From positions 1,550,001-1,614,000 of the forward strand of contig JAJGBQ010000004.1 of NCBI GenBank assembly GCA_022457065.1: 64,000 nt of DNA. Reading direction: 5' to 3'. The notes below the pieces were generated by a model. The model did not search any database. It was not told the origin of the DNA and saw nothing but the letters and a program-made list of their open reading frames with translations. Shown here one piece after another: positions 37,606-48,901 of the stretch. Made by a program: the position numbers and the translations under genes. Numbering within the stretch: the first letter of the stretch is position 1; each line of letters opens with the position of its first letter. Origin of the DNA: Curvularia sp. ZM96 (lineage: Eukaryota; Ascomycota; Dothideomycetes; Pleosporales; Pleosporaceae).

Positions 37606-37926
37606 TCGACAGGTTCATGCCCCTTCTCTAGAAGTAGATATTGTATATTTGTTGTGGACTCGGCGTTCTCGTTTGGTTGGTTGGTCATTTGTCTGCTGTT
37701 GTCCAAAATCACCAAGACATCTTGACTGAATAGAATAGACAAGAGCGTAGTACAGGCGGGTAACTTCGTCAGCATGAATTCTGTTTTAGATTCCATCAAG
37801 AAGCTGTCATTTTTCTTCTTTTATTGTCTTCTTTGGGCATTATTCATAGATAGCCAGGCTCTGCACATAGCAGAGCTTCAGCATTCTTCTATCATGATAT
37901 ACATTGCCTCCCTGTCTTCCAACCGC
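37606..37926. other. Convergent intergenic spacer
   Basis: 321 bp, AT-rich, between the F-box and cct7 stops. It holds only 3'-flank sequence. Confidence 0.5.
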
Positions 37927-39755
37927 TTACCTTCTCGGCATACCACGGCCGCGTCCTCGGCCACCTAGCGCTCTTTGTGCCGCACCCGGGGGCAGTGGCC
38001 TGTTGGGTGCTTGTGGCTGCTGTGACTCTTGGTTCTCTACATCATTGTCAGTATCTGCTTTTGGTCATTGGGAAGTCAGGGTTCTTACTGATCGTCTCGT
38101 CAACACTCAAGATCAGGCACGCAGCCTCAGTCGCCGCCTGCAGAGCATTGATCTTGACCAGACTAGGCTCCCACACGAACCTCTCCATGTTGTTCGCTAT
38201 GCTCTCCGTGCTGAAGTCGACACCAGCCCAGATGTTGCCCTTCTTGTGCTCCACACGTAGTCGGTTCAGGATATCCGTCGCGTCCACGCCCGCGTTGTCG
38301 CATAGTTGTCGAGGAATGACTTCCAAAGCCTTTGCGAATGCCTTGATGATTGGCTGCTGCTTGTGAGGGATATTGCTGTCGGCGTAGTTGTGCAGGTACG
38401 AAGAAATCTCCATCTCGACCGCACCACCTCCGGCAACGATGTTCCTGTTCTTGATCGCACGCTTGACAATCATGATGGCGTCATGTAAACTTCGCTCAAC
38501 CTCAGCGATAAACTGCTCAGCGCCGCCACGGAGAACCAGTGTGCAAGTCTTTGCCTCAGGGCAGCCTTCAAAGAAGTTGAAGCGCTCACCACCGATCTGT
38601 CGCTCTTCGAACAGCTCGCAGCTTCCCAGGTGCTTGCTTTGGATATCAGAGCAGGTGGACTGGATACTGGCGCCTGTCGCCCGGCATACACGATCCAGGT
38701 CGTCGGCCGATACTCGTCCAGCACAGAAGATGTCGCGGTCCGCAAAGTACTGTGTCGCCAAATCGCCAATAGGCAGCTTACTGAGAACAACCTTTGCGCC
38801 CGTCTTGTACAGCGCCTCCATCTTGTTGTAGATAATTTGCCATTCTGCGTCGACAATTGCCTGGTATTCTGAGACCTGCTCCACCCGGACCTCGGCGTTG
38901 TCCTTTTCGCTCTTCAGTTCGAGTTCGACATTCAGGCACACAATCTTGGGCTGTGTGAACTTCTTCGGTTGCTGCTCGAAACCAGCATACGAGAAGGTTT
39001 TTTTGAAAGCGACACCGTTGACAAAGAGGGAGTCCTGGAGCGCACCGCCGGTAATCTTCTTGATTCCAATGAGCTTCTCGTTTAACTCCTCCTGGTCAAG
39101 CGAGAGCACTGCGTCTACCACCATCTTTGTGAAGAAGTCGGCGTTCCTGTGAATCAGCTTGCTGCTCATGGCGGTAGCAGCAAGTTTCTGGAGTGTGTCC
39201 CGTTGGTTGCCCTCTGCTGTGTCTACGGCGATTTCCATGATCTTGTTGACTGCGAGATGCGATGCTCTCCGCAGGCCCTTCATGATGACTTGGCTGCTGA
39301 CTCCCTGCTCCACAAAGTCTTTAATCTCCTTCAGAATCTCTCCTGCGAGCACCACAACTGAGGTGGTACCATCACCAACTTCGGCGTCTTGTGATCGTGC
39401 GATGTCGGTGAGAACGCGGGCAGCGGGGTGAACGATGTCGAGGAGCTGTACACAATTAGACTAGGCTTCTACGTTGGACCTCGAGTGCTTCTCTACCTTC
39501 ATAACTGTGGCACCATCGTTGGTGATTGTTTGCCTGCCGTTCTCATCGACCATGAGCAGATCGCCGCCATAAGGGCCCAGGGTTCCCTTGATTGTTTGCT
39601 GCACAGCCAGACAAGCATTGATGTTTGAGATGACCTGTCCCCGGCCTTGTGATTGATCGGTGCCTGCAATTGTCAGCGAGATATGCAGGAAAAGTTCCCA
39701 GGCACCTACCCTCCCGCAGCACCACGATAGTCGGTGTTTGGCCGCCGAACGACAT
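37927..39755 (-). CDS. cct7: Chaperonin TRiC/CCT subunit eta
   Basis: Four exons (39755..39710, 39663..39497, 39445..38089, 38036..37927) total 560 codons, 559 residues; introns of 46, 51 and 52 bp. CCT7 is one of eight subunits of the cytosolic chaperonin that folds actin and tubulin using ATP. The start MSFGGQTPTIVVLREG is diagnostic of eta. The ATP-site loops are TLGPYGGDLLMVD, TITNDGATVMK and, right after exon 3 begins, DVGDGTTSVVVLAGE-type sequence. The apical-domain text and the equatorial segment NIVAGGGAVEMEIS follow. The last exon adds a Gly/Arg-rich tail (LGGRGRGRGMPRR) that would be lost without splicing the last intron. The eta assignment is firm. Confidence 0.94.
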
Positions 39756-40228
39756 GTTGACGGACGCTGGAAACACAGAAACTGAGCAAGGGGTCGTAGG
39801 AAGCTTTGCAGGTCGAACAAAGCTGGTGAGATAATGTGAGGGGTACGGTCAAGCTTGCGCACCTAATATGTTGTTCCCCGCAGACGCGTCCCATGAATTT
39901 TCCCAGGGCACGTCTCTTTTTGCCAAGACCGGACCGTGCGTGGCCGGCCTTCGACTGCCTTACCCCCAACCTTCTACTGCCCTTCCATGCGTTGTACCAC
40001 GCCTACGCCGTCACTTGTCTCCAAAGCTTCCGCTGCCGTGTTGGACCGTCGTTACAGTGTACGCATTATTGCTACCCTGTTCTATAGTGACATGATCAAC
40101 GGCCCCTCGTGACCTCGTGACCGCTTTTTCGATTCATGAATGCGATCTGAACCTGCCAGTAGATCAGTCCCTGCTTTTATCTCCGCTACTCTTGCGAGTA
40201 GTTGTTTGTGAGCATCAGTAATTCGAAT
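39756..40228. promoter_or_regulatory. Divergent promoter region between cct7 and the small F-box-like gene
   Basis: 473 bp without a credible coding frame. I looked for heat-shock elements (alternating GAA/TTC) and found no convincing array. Confidence 0.4.
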
Positions 40229-40869
40229 ATGCCGTCCAAGACATCTGCCAAAAAGGTCCGATCGTGCTGCTGATACCGTCCCCAGTTGTGCTAACAGGTG
40301 TACAGACGGCACCAACACCGCGTTCAATGGACGACATCCGCTTACGGCGCTTGGCACGTCCTTCCAAAGAGTCTGTAGAAAAGCAACTATCTATACCAGA
40401 GACCATCTCGCCTTTGGACAACTTCCCTCCACTGCTCCGCATTCCATCCGAAATCCGGAGAGAGATTTTCAGATATGTTTTACCATCGTCAAACAAGCGT
40501 TTTATCCTGTACACGGATTGCGATTCGAGATCGATAAGCCGCAAATGGAACAAGATTTGCCGCCCCCACCCCGACCCGCATCTGACTCTGGACATTCTAC
40601 GAACGAACCGCCTTATCTATCACGAATGCCTCTCGGTCCTGTATTCCGAAAACCAGTTCCATTTCTATGCATTCAACTACCTGCCTGTTTTGGACTTTAT
40701 ACGCCATCTCAGTCCTGAAGCTAAGAATCAAGTGCGCAATGTGCGCCTTACGCCTTTGACGGACAAGCAGGACGATCCTCCTGCGTCGCACGATATCTTC
40801 TGTACTGTCATACATGATTCATTACCCGGACTCAGCCAACTGCAAGCTGATCCGGTGGTCTTCTTTTAG
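40229..40869 (+). CDS. Small F-box-like / 2EXR-type protein of unknown function
   Basis: I propose exons 40229..40255 (MPSKTSAKK) and 40306..40869, giving 196 residues; the intron is 50 bp (GTCCGA...TACAG), phase 0. Without this splice the frame has no close upstream ATG of good context. Residues 55-75 (PPLLRIPSEIRREIFRYVL) match the start of the F-box-like or 2EXR motif seen in many fungal hypothetical proteins, and ILRTNRLIYHECLSVLYSENQFHFY matches the next conserved helix. The protein ends early compared with most members, after LSQLQADPVVFF, so it may be truncated. No pathway can be given. Confidence 0.6.
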
Positions 40870-42268
40870 CAGCGTGGCCACTCACTTCTTATGCTTTCAA
40901 GCCACCCTTCTTCTTATTCTTCTTCATTTGGGTATATAGACGGGCGGATCCGCATCGCGTTGAATATACACGGAGCGCATCCACAAAATCGCCCATGAAT
41001 TGATCTTTACACGACGGCCGACTGGGCTTTAGATATGTATGCATTGCTTTCCACATTTCATCTGAATGGCTCGAGATTCCTTGACACATATGCCCAGGAA
41101 TAGCTGCTTGTGAGAGCCTCCTTTCTTTGCTCCAGCTGCGGCGGAGCTGCGATTAGACACAAACTCTATCCAGATATCTCGATGGGCATGGCTGATGAAC
41201 TGCCTTGCTATGTTACTCCGATACCGTGCTTGTGAACCCTAGCGCTGTACACCAATCATGGCTCTTGTGATGCTGCTTGGATGACGTTCGTGCTGGGCAG
41301 GTATACCACACTCGGATTTGTCATCAGCCCACTACCATCGCAATTTCAACCTGGAATCATAGATACTACGTCAAACAATTGTTGATTTGTTAGCTCCTAG
41401 AAGGAAATTCAATATGCAGGTGCAGCCCAGGTTTTGGGGCAGATGACGTTAATTGGCTTGGCGGCCTGCTCATGGAAAGGTGGCGTATGCCACCAAGATT
41501 CAAGCTCGTAGGTCCAAAATTCGTGTGTCATTGGAACAGATAAGATTCTCCAGGATATATCTCAGGATATTTTTTTTTGTCAAAGGGAGAGTTCTTAAGT
41601 CAAACTAGGAAGGTTTGGTTTTGGAAGGCATCTAGGAAAAGGGAAAGGTCCGCGAGGACTGCATATCGATGGTTGGTAACAACAAATGGTTGCTACCAGC
41701 ATTGAACAGATTGCAAAGTTCGAGAAGAAAAAAAAACTATTTTGCTAGTCCGTCTCCGCTACCAGCACATACTACTATCCATTTTGCATACCCATCCACC
41801 GTTGGGAACGAGCCCTAGCGTCATATCTTAGTTCGCACCAGGGCCGATCTTCCATTTTCTAAAGTTGCGCAGAAGGTGTGCACTCTAAACCGAGCAACTC
41901 TTGCATAGGCGTTCGATATTCAACCCCCTCAGAGTATGTGAGGTGTTTGGCGTATTCTGAGATCGGTTCCAGATCTTGAACATGAGCATATTTCGATACC
42001 TCATGATGACATGTGTACCATAAGCACGACCCCGCCTTTGAGCAATAGATCGGATTGCTATTTTGATGCATATATTAGGAAGTTGATCGTCGGTTGTGCA
42101 GATGTTGCGATTGCCAGGTTCAACGGGGCTCATTACAGAAACCTGCTAGTTTGAGAATGCTGGTAGGATTTGTAATACACGATGCGGTAGGTATAAGAGA
42201 GCCTGTCTCTCAACGCCAACCACTTCTTGTATCAGACATCAGAACAAACTAAATAGCAAATCCTGAAC
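40870..42268. other. 1.4-kb intergenic region
   Basis: No supported gene. There are homopolymer runs (T-rich near 41570, A-rich near 41730). A 70-codon minus-strand frame at 41859..42071 has protein-like composition but no recognisable family and is not called. The right end is the transporter promoter. Confidence 0.4.
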
Positions 42269-43690
42269 ATGGCGACGAGATCTCAATCAGTGCCTGGAGT
42301 TGCGGTCGCAACCACCACGGATGAATCATTCCGGCTGGAGTTTGAACCTGGCCCAACATGGAACGGAGAACCTGAGAACGAATACCTGCTACCACCAGCA
42401 GATGGCGGCAAAGACGCCTGGTCATTTCTGGGAGCGGCATTTGCAATTGAAATCATGGTGTGGGGTAAGTCCACCTTAACTACTGATAGAAGTGTCTTCC
42501 TTGCACTTTTACGCATACAAAGACGAGGCATTGACTGAGACCTCATAGGATTCCCATGGTCATATGGCATCTTCCAGGAGTATTACAGTATGTCCGGGCC
42601 ATTTTCGGGTGCTACTGGTATTCCGGCGATCGGTACTTCAGCGATGGGCATACTTTATATGGCCTCACCCCTAACCTTTGCGTGCTTGATACGGTGGCCG
42701 CAATACAAGCGAACAATGTTGACATGTGGGCTACTTCTCATGTGTATCTCACTTGGGCTAAGTTCAATATGTAGCACCGTATTGCAACTCATTGTCACTC
42801 AAGGTATCCTTTACGGCATTGGTGGGGCATTGGCATACAGCCCCGTCGTAACTTTTCTCGACGAATGGTTCGTGAAAAAGAAAGGTCTTGCTTTTGGGAT
42901 AATGTGGGCCGGAACAGGGTTGGGAGGTGTGGTTGTCCCGCTGCTCCTACAATGGCTCCTAAATCGGCATGGCTACCAAACTGCACTACGCGTTTGGACG
43001 ATCATACTCTTCGTTGTCACACTCCCTTTGACATTATTCCTGAAACCGCGAATACCCGTTCCCGCGATTACCAATTCAAGAATCACTTTGACATTTCTGT
43101 CAGACAAACCTTTTTGGATCCTTCAGCTCGGCAACATCATGCAGGGTCTCGGCTTCTTCGTGCCTTCTATCTACCTCCCTACATACACCAAAGCCCTCGG
43201 TTTCAACGACACTATGTCTGCGCTACCTATTATTCTTATCAACATCGCCGCTGTCATCGGTTCCATAACCATGGGCACGATTGTAGATCGTGTGCACGTC
43301 ACCACGGCCATTCTCATTTCCACTATCGGTGCCATGCTCTCAATCTTCTTGGTCTGGGGCTTCAGTACTTCCTTGCCGCCTCTGCTCACCTTTTGTTTCA
43401 TGTACGGGCTATTTGCAGGAAGCTTTACGAATACCTGGCCGGGGATCATGAGAACTGTGCAGCGGAGTACAGGTCAGATGGAGAACCCAATGATATATTC
43501 GTTCCTGTCTCTAGGACGAGGCGTCGGAAACGTGGTTAGTGGTCCAGTGAGCGAGGCATTAATCAAGACGGGGAAGGTCGGAGGCTTTGGCTTATATGGC
43601 ACGCAGTATGGGAGTCTGGTGATTTGGACTGGAGTGAGTGCTGCGCTTGGGGGAATAAGTATCATTGGGAGAAGAGTGGGATGGTTGTAA
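42269..43690 (+). CDS. MFS transporter, monocarboxylate-permease type
   Basis: Exons 42269..42464 and 42549..43690 give 445 residues; the 84-bp intron (GTAAGT...CATAG) splits a Gly codon. It is a plasma-membrane or organelle transporter of the major facilitator superfamily, MCT subgroup. After a polar N-terminus of about 50 residues the first membrane span (DAWSFLGAAFAIEIMVWG) continues into FPWSYGIFQEYY, the family's typical TM1 sequence. Further spans include YGIGGALAYSPVVTFLDEWFVKKKGLAFGIMWAGTGLGG split over two helices, where the conserved loop DEWFVKKKGLA is the MCT hallmark. About 12 spans can be counted. The cargo is unknown; carboxylates, vitamins or metabolites are possible. Confidence 0.88.
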
Positions 43691-45206
43691 ACATCGGGAT
43701 ACAGATTTAAAGAGCCAACTTAATGAAGTTGGGATATCCTGGATGAAAAGATGGCTGTGTTGCGACGACTAACAAAATTACTTCATGTTTTATCTCAACG
43801 ATCATAGCCACTGACCCGGCAACGTGACAGGAATTTCAGCTTGTATATACTAAGCCTCCTCGCGCTCAGCCTCCACATCAGCTTCTGATTTTTCAGGAAC
43901 AGCCTTTTGTGATTGCTTTTGATACCGCTGTCAAACTCATCGTACACTCTAGACATTAAGAGCGTAGGGACTTTGGAGGTTACATGAGCGGACGCCACGT
44001 GACTTTGAAACACCTTCCTACGCAGATTAAAGTTTGAAAGTTTTAGGGAGGCGGAATAAGATTGGAGGAAGACGTCCGCTAGTTTCCGCAAATGCACACC
44101 AGGGCAGAGTGTACGCACATGCATATGGCCCAAGAAAATTGGTGGGGTAGCGCTGGCAAATACGAAGTTAAGGATCAGGGCTGGGAGTCTTGGTGGGCGT
44201 CAACGTCGCTTTCAAGGAATGTGTTGTGAGCATCCAGGCTTTCAGTGCGACGGCGAGGTGGGTAAGTTGGCGTTTTTCATTCAGCCATGAAACGTTATTT
44301 TCGTTGACCGCCCATTATACGAGAGAGGGATCAACAACGCGCGCGAGCTCGTTCATGCGTAATTGAGTTAAACGAACGAGGCAAGTCTGAACACGCATTC
44401 AACTCCATTACGGACTGTTCACAGTACAGGGTACCTGTCTGGCCTCCCCTGTCATCTTGAAAATACGCATGACTGAAATATCTAAATTTAGTTAGTGCCA
44501 GGTCAAGTGTCTGTGCATCGTGAAGGGAACGTCACTATCAAGGATCTAGTGGATGTGATTCCCATGTTAGAAGTTTTGCAAAAACGCTTCTTGCTTGTGT
44601 GAGCAGAAAAAACATATATTCTTATAGTTCTTCTGCAGTATAATTGTTAGAAAGTAAGCAGTGTTAGGATCTTTTGTTGTCGTTTTTTGACAGGGTAAAG
44701 GGGAAACGGTCCGTTCACCATTCTCACGAGACTGTGGGCATGGCCCAGAGCAGCAAAAGCCAGCCCGGATTATAGTGAAGTTACATCTCGTGTACATGAC
44801 GTTGCCTAAAATTATCGCTCGACTGCCAGAAAGGTTGTCTGGGAACAGTGTTGCTGTCGTAGAAACATCGCCGATGCATGATGCGGAGGTGGCTTGAGCG
44901 GGAAGGCGACGGGTTCTTGTTTCATACATGCTTGTTAAATCCCCACCTCGGCAGGCACCAGAAAATGTCACCTCGTATAAGGTTATTGGGACTAAAAGAT
45001 TTCGCCGCACCGAGTCCTAAAATAGGAAAAAGCTTAGCTACCCACATTTTCAAGGATTGACGCATGATCGACAGTTAAAGAGATATAAATCTCGCCAGAA
45101 AGAGCTTCACGGCACAACACCATCTCAGCACCATCTTACTATTTAATTTGGACCAACTCCACCACTCTCGCTCCCCAGCCTAATTGAAAGCAACCCAACC
45201 ATCAAC
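43691..45206. other. 1.5-kb intergenic region, promoter of the small secreted protein at its right end
   Basis: No supported gene. Minus-strand frames at 43795..44133 and 44567..45010 lack family features. An inverted repeat (CTCGTTC...GAACGAG) lies at about 44349-44380. Confidence 0.4.
45080..45090 (+). promoter_or_regulatory. TATA box of the small secreted protein gene
   Basis: AGATATAAATC lies about 120 bp before the ATG and is followed by a C/A-rich, CACC-repeated leader. This arrangement is common in strongly expressed fungal genes. Confidence 0.55.
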
Positions 45207-45619
45207 ATGAAGTTCTCTGCTGTCGCCCTCTTCGCCGGCCTTGCCGCTGCCTCGCAGGTCACTATCTCCAACCTCAACTACAACCGCGTCAACGGCTACC
45301 CCATGCTCAATTTCCAGATTGACCAGGACGATGTGGCCTGCGCTGTTGATCACTACGAGCTCTTGAAGTCGTACCCTTGCTCCCACCCCGACTGGACTTT
45401 TGAGATCAGAGAGGCCGAGGGCCGCTCCATTAGGCTGAACCATACCGTTGACGGGTAGGTTATTGATAATCTATATTCGTACATCGCGTTTTCCCGTGCT
45501 GATTTCCTTTTCCTAGCAAAACTGCCACCGGCGACTTCAGCATCCGTTTGTACGGCCCCATTCCCACCATCCTCCAGCAGATTGGCACCTCCACTGCTAT
45601 TATGGAGGCCACTGCCTAA
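45207..45619 (+). CDS. Small secreted protein (effector- or allergen-like candidate)
   Basis: Exons 45207..45454 and 45517..45619 give 116 residues; the 62-bp intron (GTAGGT...CCTAG) splits a Gly codon. A clear signal peptide is seen at residues 1-15 (MKFSAVALFAGLAAA), leaving a mature protein of about 100 residues. It has only two cysteines (about 45 and 58), which could form one disulfide, and one N-glycosylation sequon (NHT near 78). Aromatic and beta-prone stretches (QVTISNLNYNRV, DWTFEIREAEGRSIRLNHT, FSIRLYGPIP) suggest a small beta-sandwich. I cannot place it in a named family; a relation to the Alt a 1 / AA1-like group is only a suspicion. It has a strong TATA box and isolated surroundings. 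Confidence 0.82.
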
Positions 45620-46044
45620 GCTTTTTCCTTTACGAAGCAGGATTAGAAGAGGCGGTGTTCAGAGTAAAGCGGTGTTGTGGTGTGACACGTCGAGGGACCT
45701 ATGAGATTTATAATGTTTATACAATGCATAAATAAAAATTTCGAGTCAGGAAAAAATCATCCAGTGTTGACTGTGATTAATAAAGTTACCCTGTGCAAGC
45801 TGTCGATCTCATTCGCTGGCTAGCTCAATTTGTGCTGCTTTTTCTATGTTTTCGGATTTCCTGTCCCACACTTCTACCACGCGGCCTAAATCAATTCCAT
45901 CTGGTCTTAGAGAAAGCCCGTCCTTCAGAACTCGGGGCTGGGTCATCGACTTCAATTGCTAGATGCATTTGATTTAAAATTTTCGTCACTTCATATCACC
46001 CCTACCGAAGAATGGGCTACAGTATCCTCCTTCCTCACGACCCG
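45620..46044. other. Intergenic downstream of the secreted protein
   Basis: The left part is an AT-rich 3'-flank with AATAAA-like bases at about 45730 and 45778. On the minus strand a 45-codon frame from about 45945 to 45812 has protein-like composition and could be more relic sequence, but it has no recognisable family. Confidence 0.35.
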
Positions 46045-46200
46045 TAGTCTCTAACCAGATCTTCAAGATGAAATCCAGAAAAGCAGCCCAGAATATCGCC
46101 TTCACTCACCGCGAAAGTGAAGCCAAAGCCGCTAATCACAATCATGGGCTTCGGTGTCGCTGTATCGCAGGTAGAAGATGGCAAGAAGATCTTGATTAAC
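46045..46200 (-). pseudogene. Broken partial copy of the DHPON/FrsA-like alpha/beta hydrolase
   Basis: On the minus strand one frame reads DTATPKP, SGF and then SEGDILGCFSGF...LVRDYGS. This tracks the intact hydrolase at 48902-50122 (DTATPKP, GSGFDGSQEELLHAFGF...LERGYN). Just upstream, AIFY from the gene's PAIFYP segment is found in a different frame, so a frameshift separates the two parts. A stretch of 24 bases around GATAC.GC.ACACCGAAGCCCA matches at 21 positions. The fragment stops before the nucleophile region and abuts the top3 3' end. It cannot encode an enzyme. Confidence 0.62.
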
Positions 46201-46250
46201 AGAGTTCAACAATAACATTAGGTCCGTGAAGTCTTTTTCGCTATCTAATA

Positions 46251-48554
46251 CTACTCCGAAATCCGTCGCTTCTTAGTGTTACCGAACCATTCCTCGATAG
46301 CCCGCGGTCTTGCCAAAGACAACCGCAACCTGACGAATTCAGAATCCACAGTGGATTTGCCTTTAAGAGTCTCTGTCTGGCCCATAACAGAATGGTATGT
46401 TGAGATGCGCGGTAACTGATTGAAAATTCTCAACTCACTTCACCGAAAACATACATCCGAACAGCCTATAATCACATCAGCGGAGAAGTATGAACGCCGA
46501 CGCTCGGTGCTCACCTTGCGAAGAACTTCCGGGTGCTGTTTCATGCGAAAATAGACCTCTCGATACTGCTCAATGGTTTCGTTCACGACCTGGGTTCTTG
46601 TCCTTTGTCCATTGCATATGGCTTTCATCTTCAGCTCCATCTATGTTTATTAGTCACAGCTCGTGATATATCTTAATCAAAGACGTTGTCTTACCTCCTT
46701 GCGCGAAAACGGCTTCGTCAGATTAGTCTCGGACCCCACATCCTCGTGGCCTTCAACTAGAGCGACCCCTAGCGTTGTAGGTATGAACTCCCGAACACCT
46801 GTTACAGCGCCTTCTCCGTCGGCCCCGCTGTTTCTGCCGGCACCACGACGGCCTACTGCAGTACCACCTCTAAGGCTGTTTCCGATTCTCGCTTGATCTG
46901 GCAATTCCCCGGACCCTTCATCATCTACATGCCGCGGCCGTCTTGACTGAGCTCTAGCTTCAACGTATTGTCGTTTTATTATTGTGGCAATATGGTCGGC
47001 CATTGTGGCGTCAGTGCCAATACCGTTCGCGTCCATTAGTGCAAGTAGATCCGATTCAGTCAGATACCCAGGTGGTGACGTCTTGCCTTCACTGAGAATA
47101 GCTTCGGTCGGCTCGAAGACTTCGCCTTCAATGAATGGCGGAAGCTCTTGGTTGGCCCACCGTTCATACACATAGACATCAAGATAGTTGCGCTCTAGTA
47201 CTACAAGACCAGATGTATTGAATGATTCCGGTCCATAGAGAACGGCGATATCAGTCTTTGACCCCTGGGCGTCTTTGCTGCAGCATGCTAGGAAGCGCCG
47301 GACGACAAACTCATGAACACGTTGTTGTTCACGTGAGAGCGTATTTGGATTGACGAAATTGACCGGATGGATAGGTGGGTGGGCCTTATCATTATTATGT
47401 CCGTTACGAGGCCACGAAAAGCCTCCTTGGACCAGCGCCGTTGCATAACCAGCCCAAGGACCGCCCTGAGATTGCTTCTGGACGAGGCTACGAAGGTCCA
47501 TACCTTGATCGAACTGATCCGTCTCGGTTCGAGGATAGCTGATCCAGCCTTTCTGATACAGTTCTTCAGCAAGCTGCAGAACCTTTTGACTGTTCATTCC
47601 AAGAAATCGGCTACCGCATTTTTGAAGCTCTAGAGTAGTCAAAGGTAAGGGTTTCCACTTGCTCGTCGGCTTGGTCTTGACCTTTTGGACCTGAGCACTG
47701 TGTGAAGTGAAACACCACTCATAGAGGACAACAGCCGTCATTCTGTCGAAGAGATGTTTACGAGCCCAACTGAAGTTCACTTCTATTCCGTTTTTTTGAT
47801 GCGTCAGTTTGATGGACCAAAATGGTTCCGATATGAAATTACGGACACGCAAATAGCGCTCGACGATGAAGCCGAGTGTAGGAAACTGGCAGCTCCCGTA
47901 ACTTATAAATCGAGAGGTCTCTGAAAAATCTCCTCGTTGGAGCACAGGACGAAGAGTTAGAGTGAGGTACCGGGTGAAGCTTGCACCCAGGCGAAGATCG
48001 AGCTCGATACGAGACGCTACTGCGCTGGCTTGCGCTTCGTCGAGATTGACAGGATGTTGTGCGGCGTAAATGATATGCGCCCTTTCGATGTTGGAGAAAC
48101 GTGCCCTTACTGTGCCACCAGCGCGATCTAGTGTTTGGTTGCTTTGCGCTGCCACTGACCGAATCTCGGTGCCTATGTGCTCACCTTCACGGTCGCAGTC
48201 AGTCCAGATGTAGAGCACGTCGGCCCAGCGAGCCTGTTGTTTGATGTTGTCCGCAATAGGCTTTCTCTTGTCCCCAACGAAAACCTCGATGCGAGCGTCA
48301 AAAAGCTCAGATGGGTCGCATGAAGTCCAGTTCTTGTATCGAGGCTCAAAATTGTGGCTGAGTAGGTGGCCTAGCACAGAGGTCATTGTGACACTACAAT
48401 GACCCCATTGCGGAAAGATGTAGTCAAATTTGTAGTTCTTCACATATGAATCGCCTGGAATGTTCTGGGTAGTGACTCGATCTCCTAAGTGGTTTGCAAT
48501 TGCTTTCGCAATTGATGGTTTTTCCGCAATGAATAAGACCGCTCTTATCGTCAT
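46251..48554 (-). CDS. top3: DNA topoisomerase III (type IA)
   Basis: Four exons (48554..46695, 46640..46515, 46465..46439, 46376..46251) total 713 codons, 712 residues; introns of 54, 49 and 62 bp. One exon is only 27 bases. Top3 acts with RecQ helicase and Rmi1 to dissolve double Holliday junctions. The Toprim domain has the catalytic Glu of AEKPSIAKA (near 11) and DCDREGEHIG (119-128). The active-site Tyr is in GWISYPRTETDQF (Tyr near 340). SYGSCQFPTLGFIVERY and HPPIHP are family landmarks. A Gly/Arg-rich insert (residues 575-600) precedes the C-terminal VREFIPTTLGVALVEG. The protein ends KKRRISE without the Cys4 zinc fingers seen in animal TOP3A, like yeast Top3. It is flanked by a hydrolase and that hydrolase's relic. 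Confidence 0.93.
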
Positions 48555-48901
48555 AGCGGGTTAATTGTTTGGCGTTGTTAGAAGCAGAAACGGCAATATA
48601 TACATGAACTCCAAACGACGCGTCTCTAGACAAGCGCAGGTCTAAACCCGTTTTGGACAGGTAAAAGAAGTGAAATGTTAATGTTTCCTTCACGAAGTCA
48701 ACAAAACCCTTACTCTGCAACGCTTCCTAAATGCCCAACAATAACACAAACTTTAGTGTTTTACTCAAACTTCTAAGCTAACTAGAGATCAATTAAGAAA
48801 TACTAATATGCGGAAACGTCTAATCTGCTTATTAACACACAAACAAATCTGAATGACAATAGAATTCTATATGCGATTTATTGATAACTCCGCTATACCC
48901 G
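48555..48901. other. Spacer between the hydrolase 3' end and the top3 start
   Basis: 347 bp, AT-rich next to the hydrolase stop; it contains the top3 promoter. No gene is seen. Confidence 0.45.

Noticed and set aside
39756..40228. Heat-shock elements expected for cct7
   Set aside because: Isolated GAA and TTC triplets occur but no array with correct 5-base phasing.
41859..42071. 70-codon minus-strand frame with fairly protein-like composition
   Set aside because: A stop lies just upstream of its ATG, no upstream exon joins convincingly and no family is recognised.
44567..45010. 147-codon minus-strand frame
   Set aside because: The first residues come from the promoter side of the secreted-protein gene, no domain is seen and composition is irregular.
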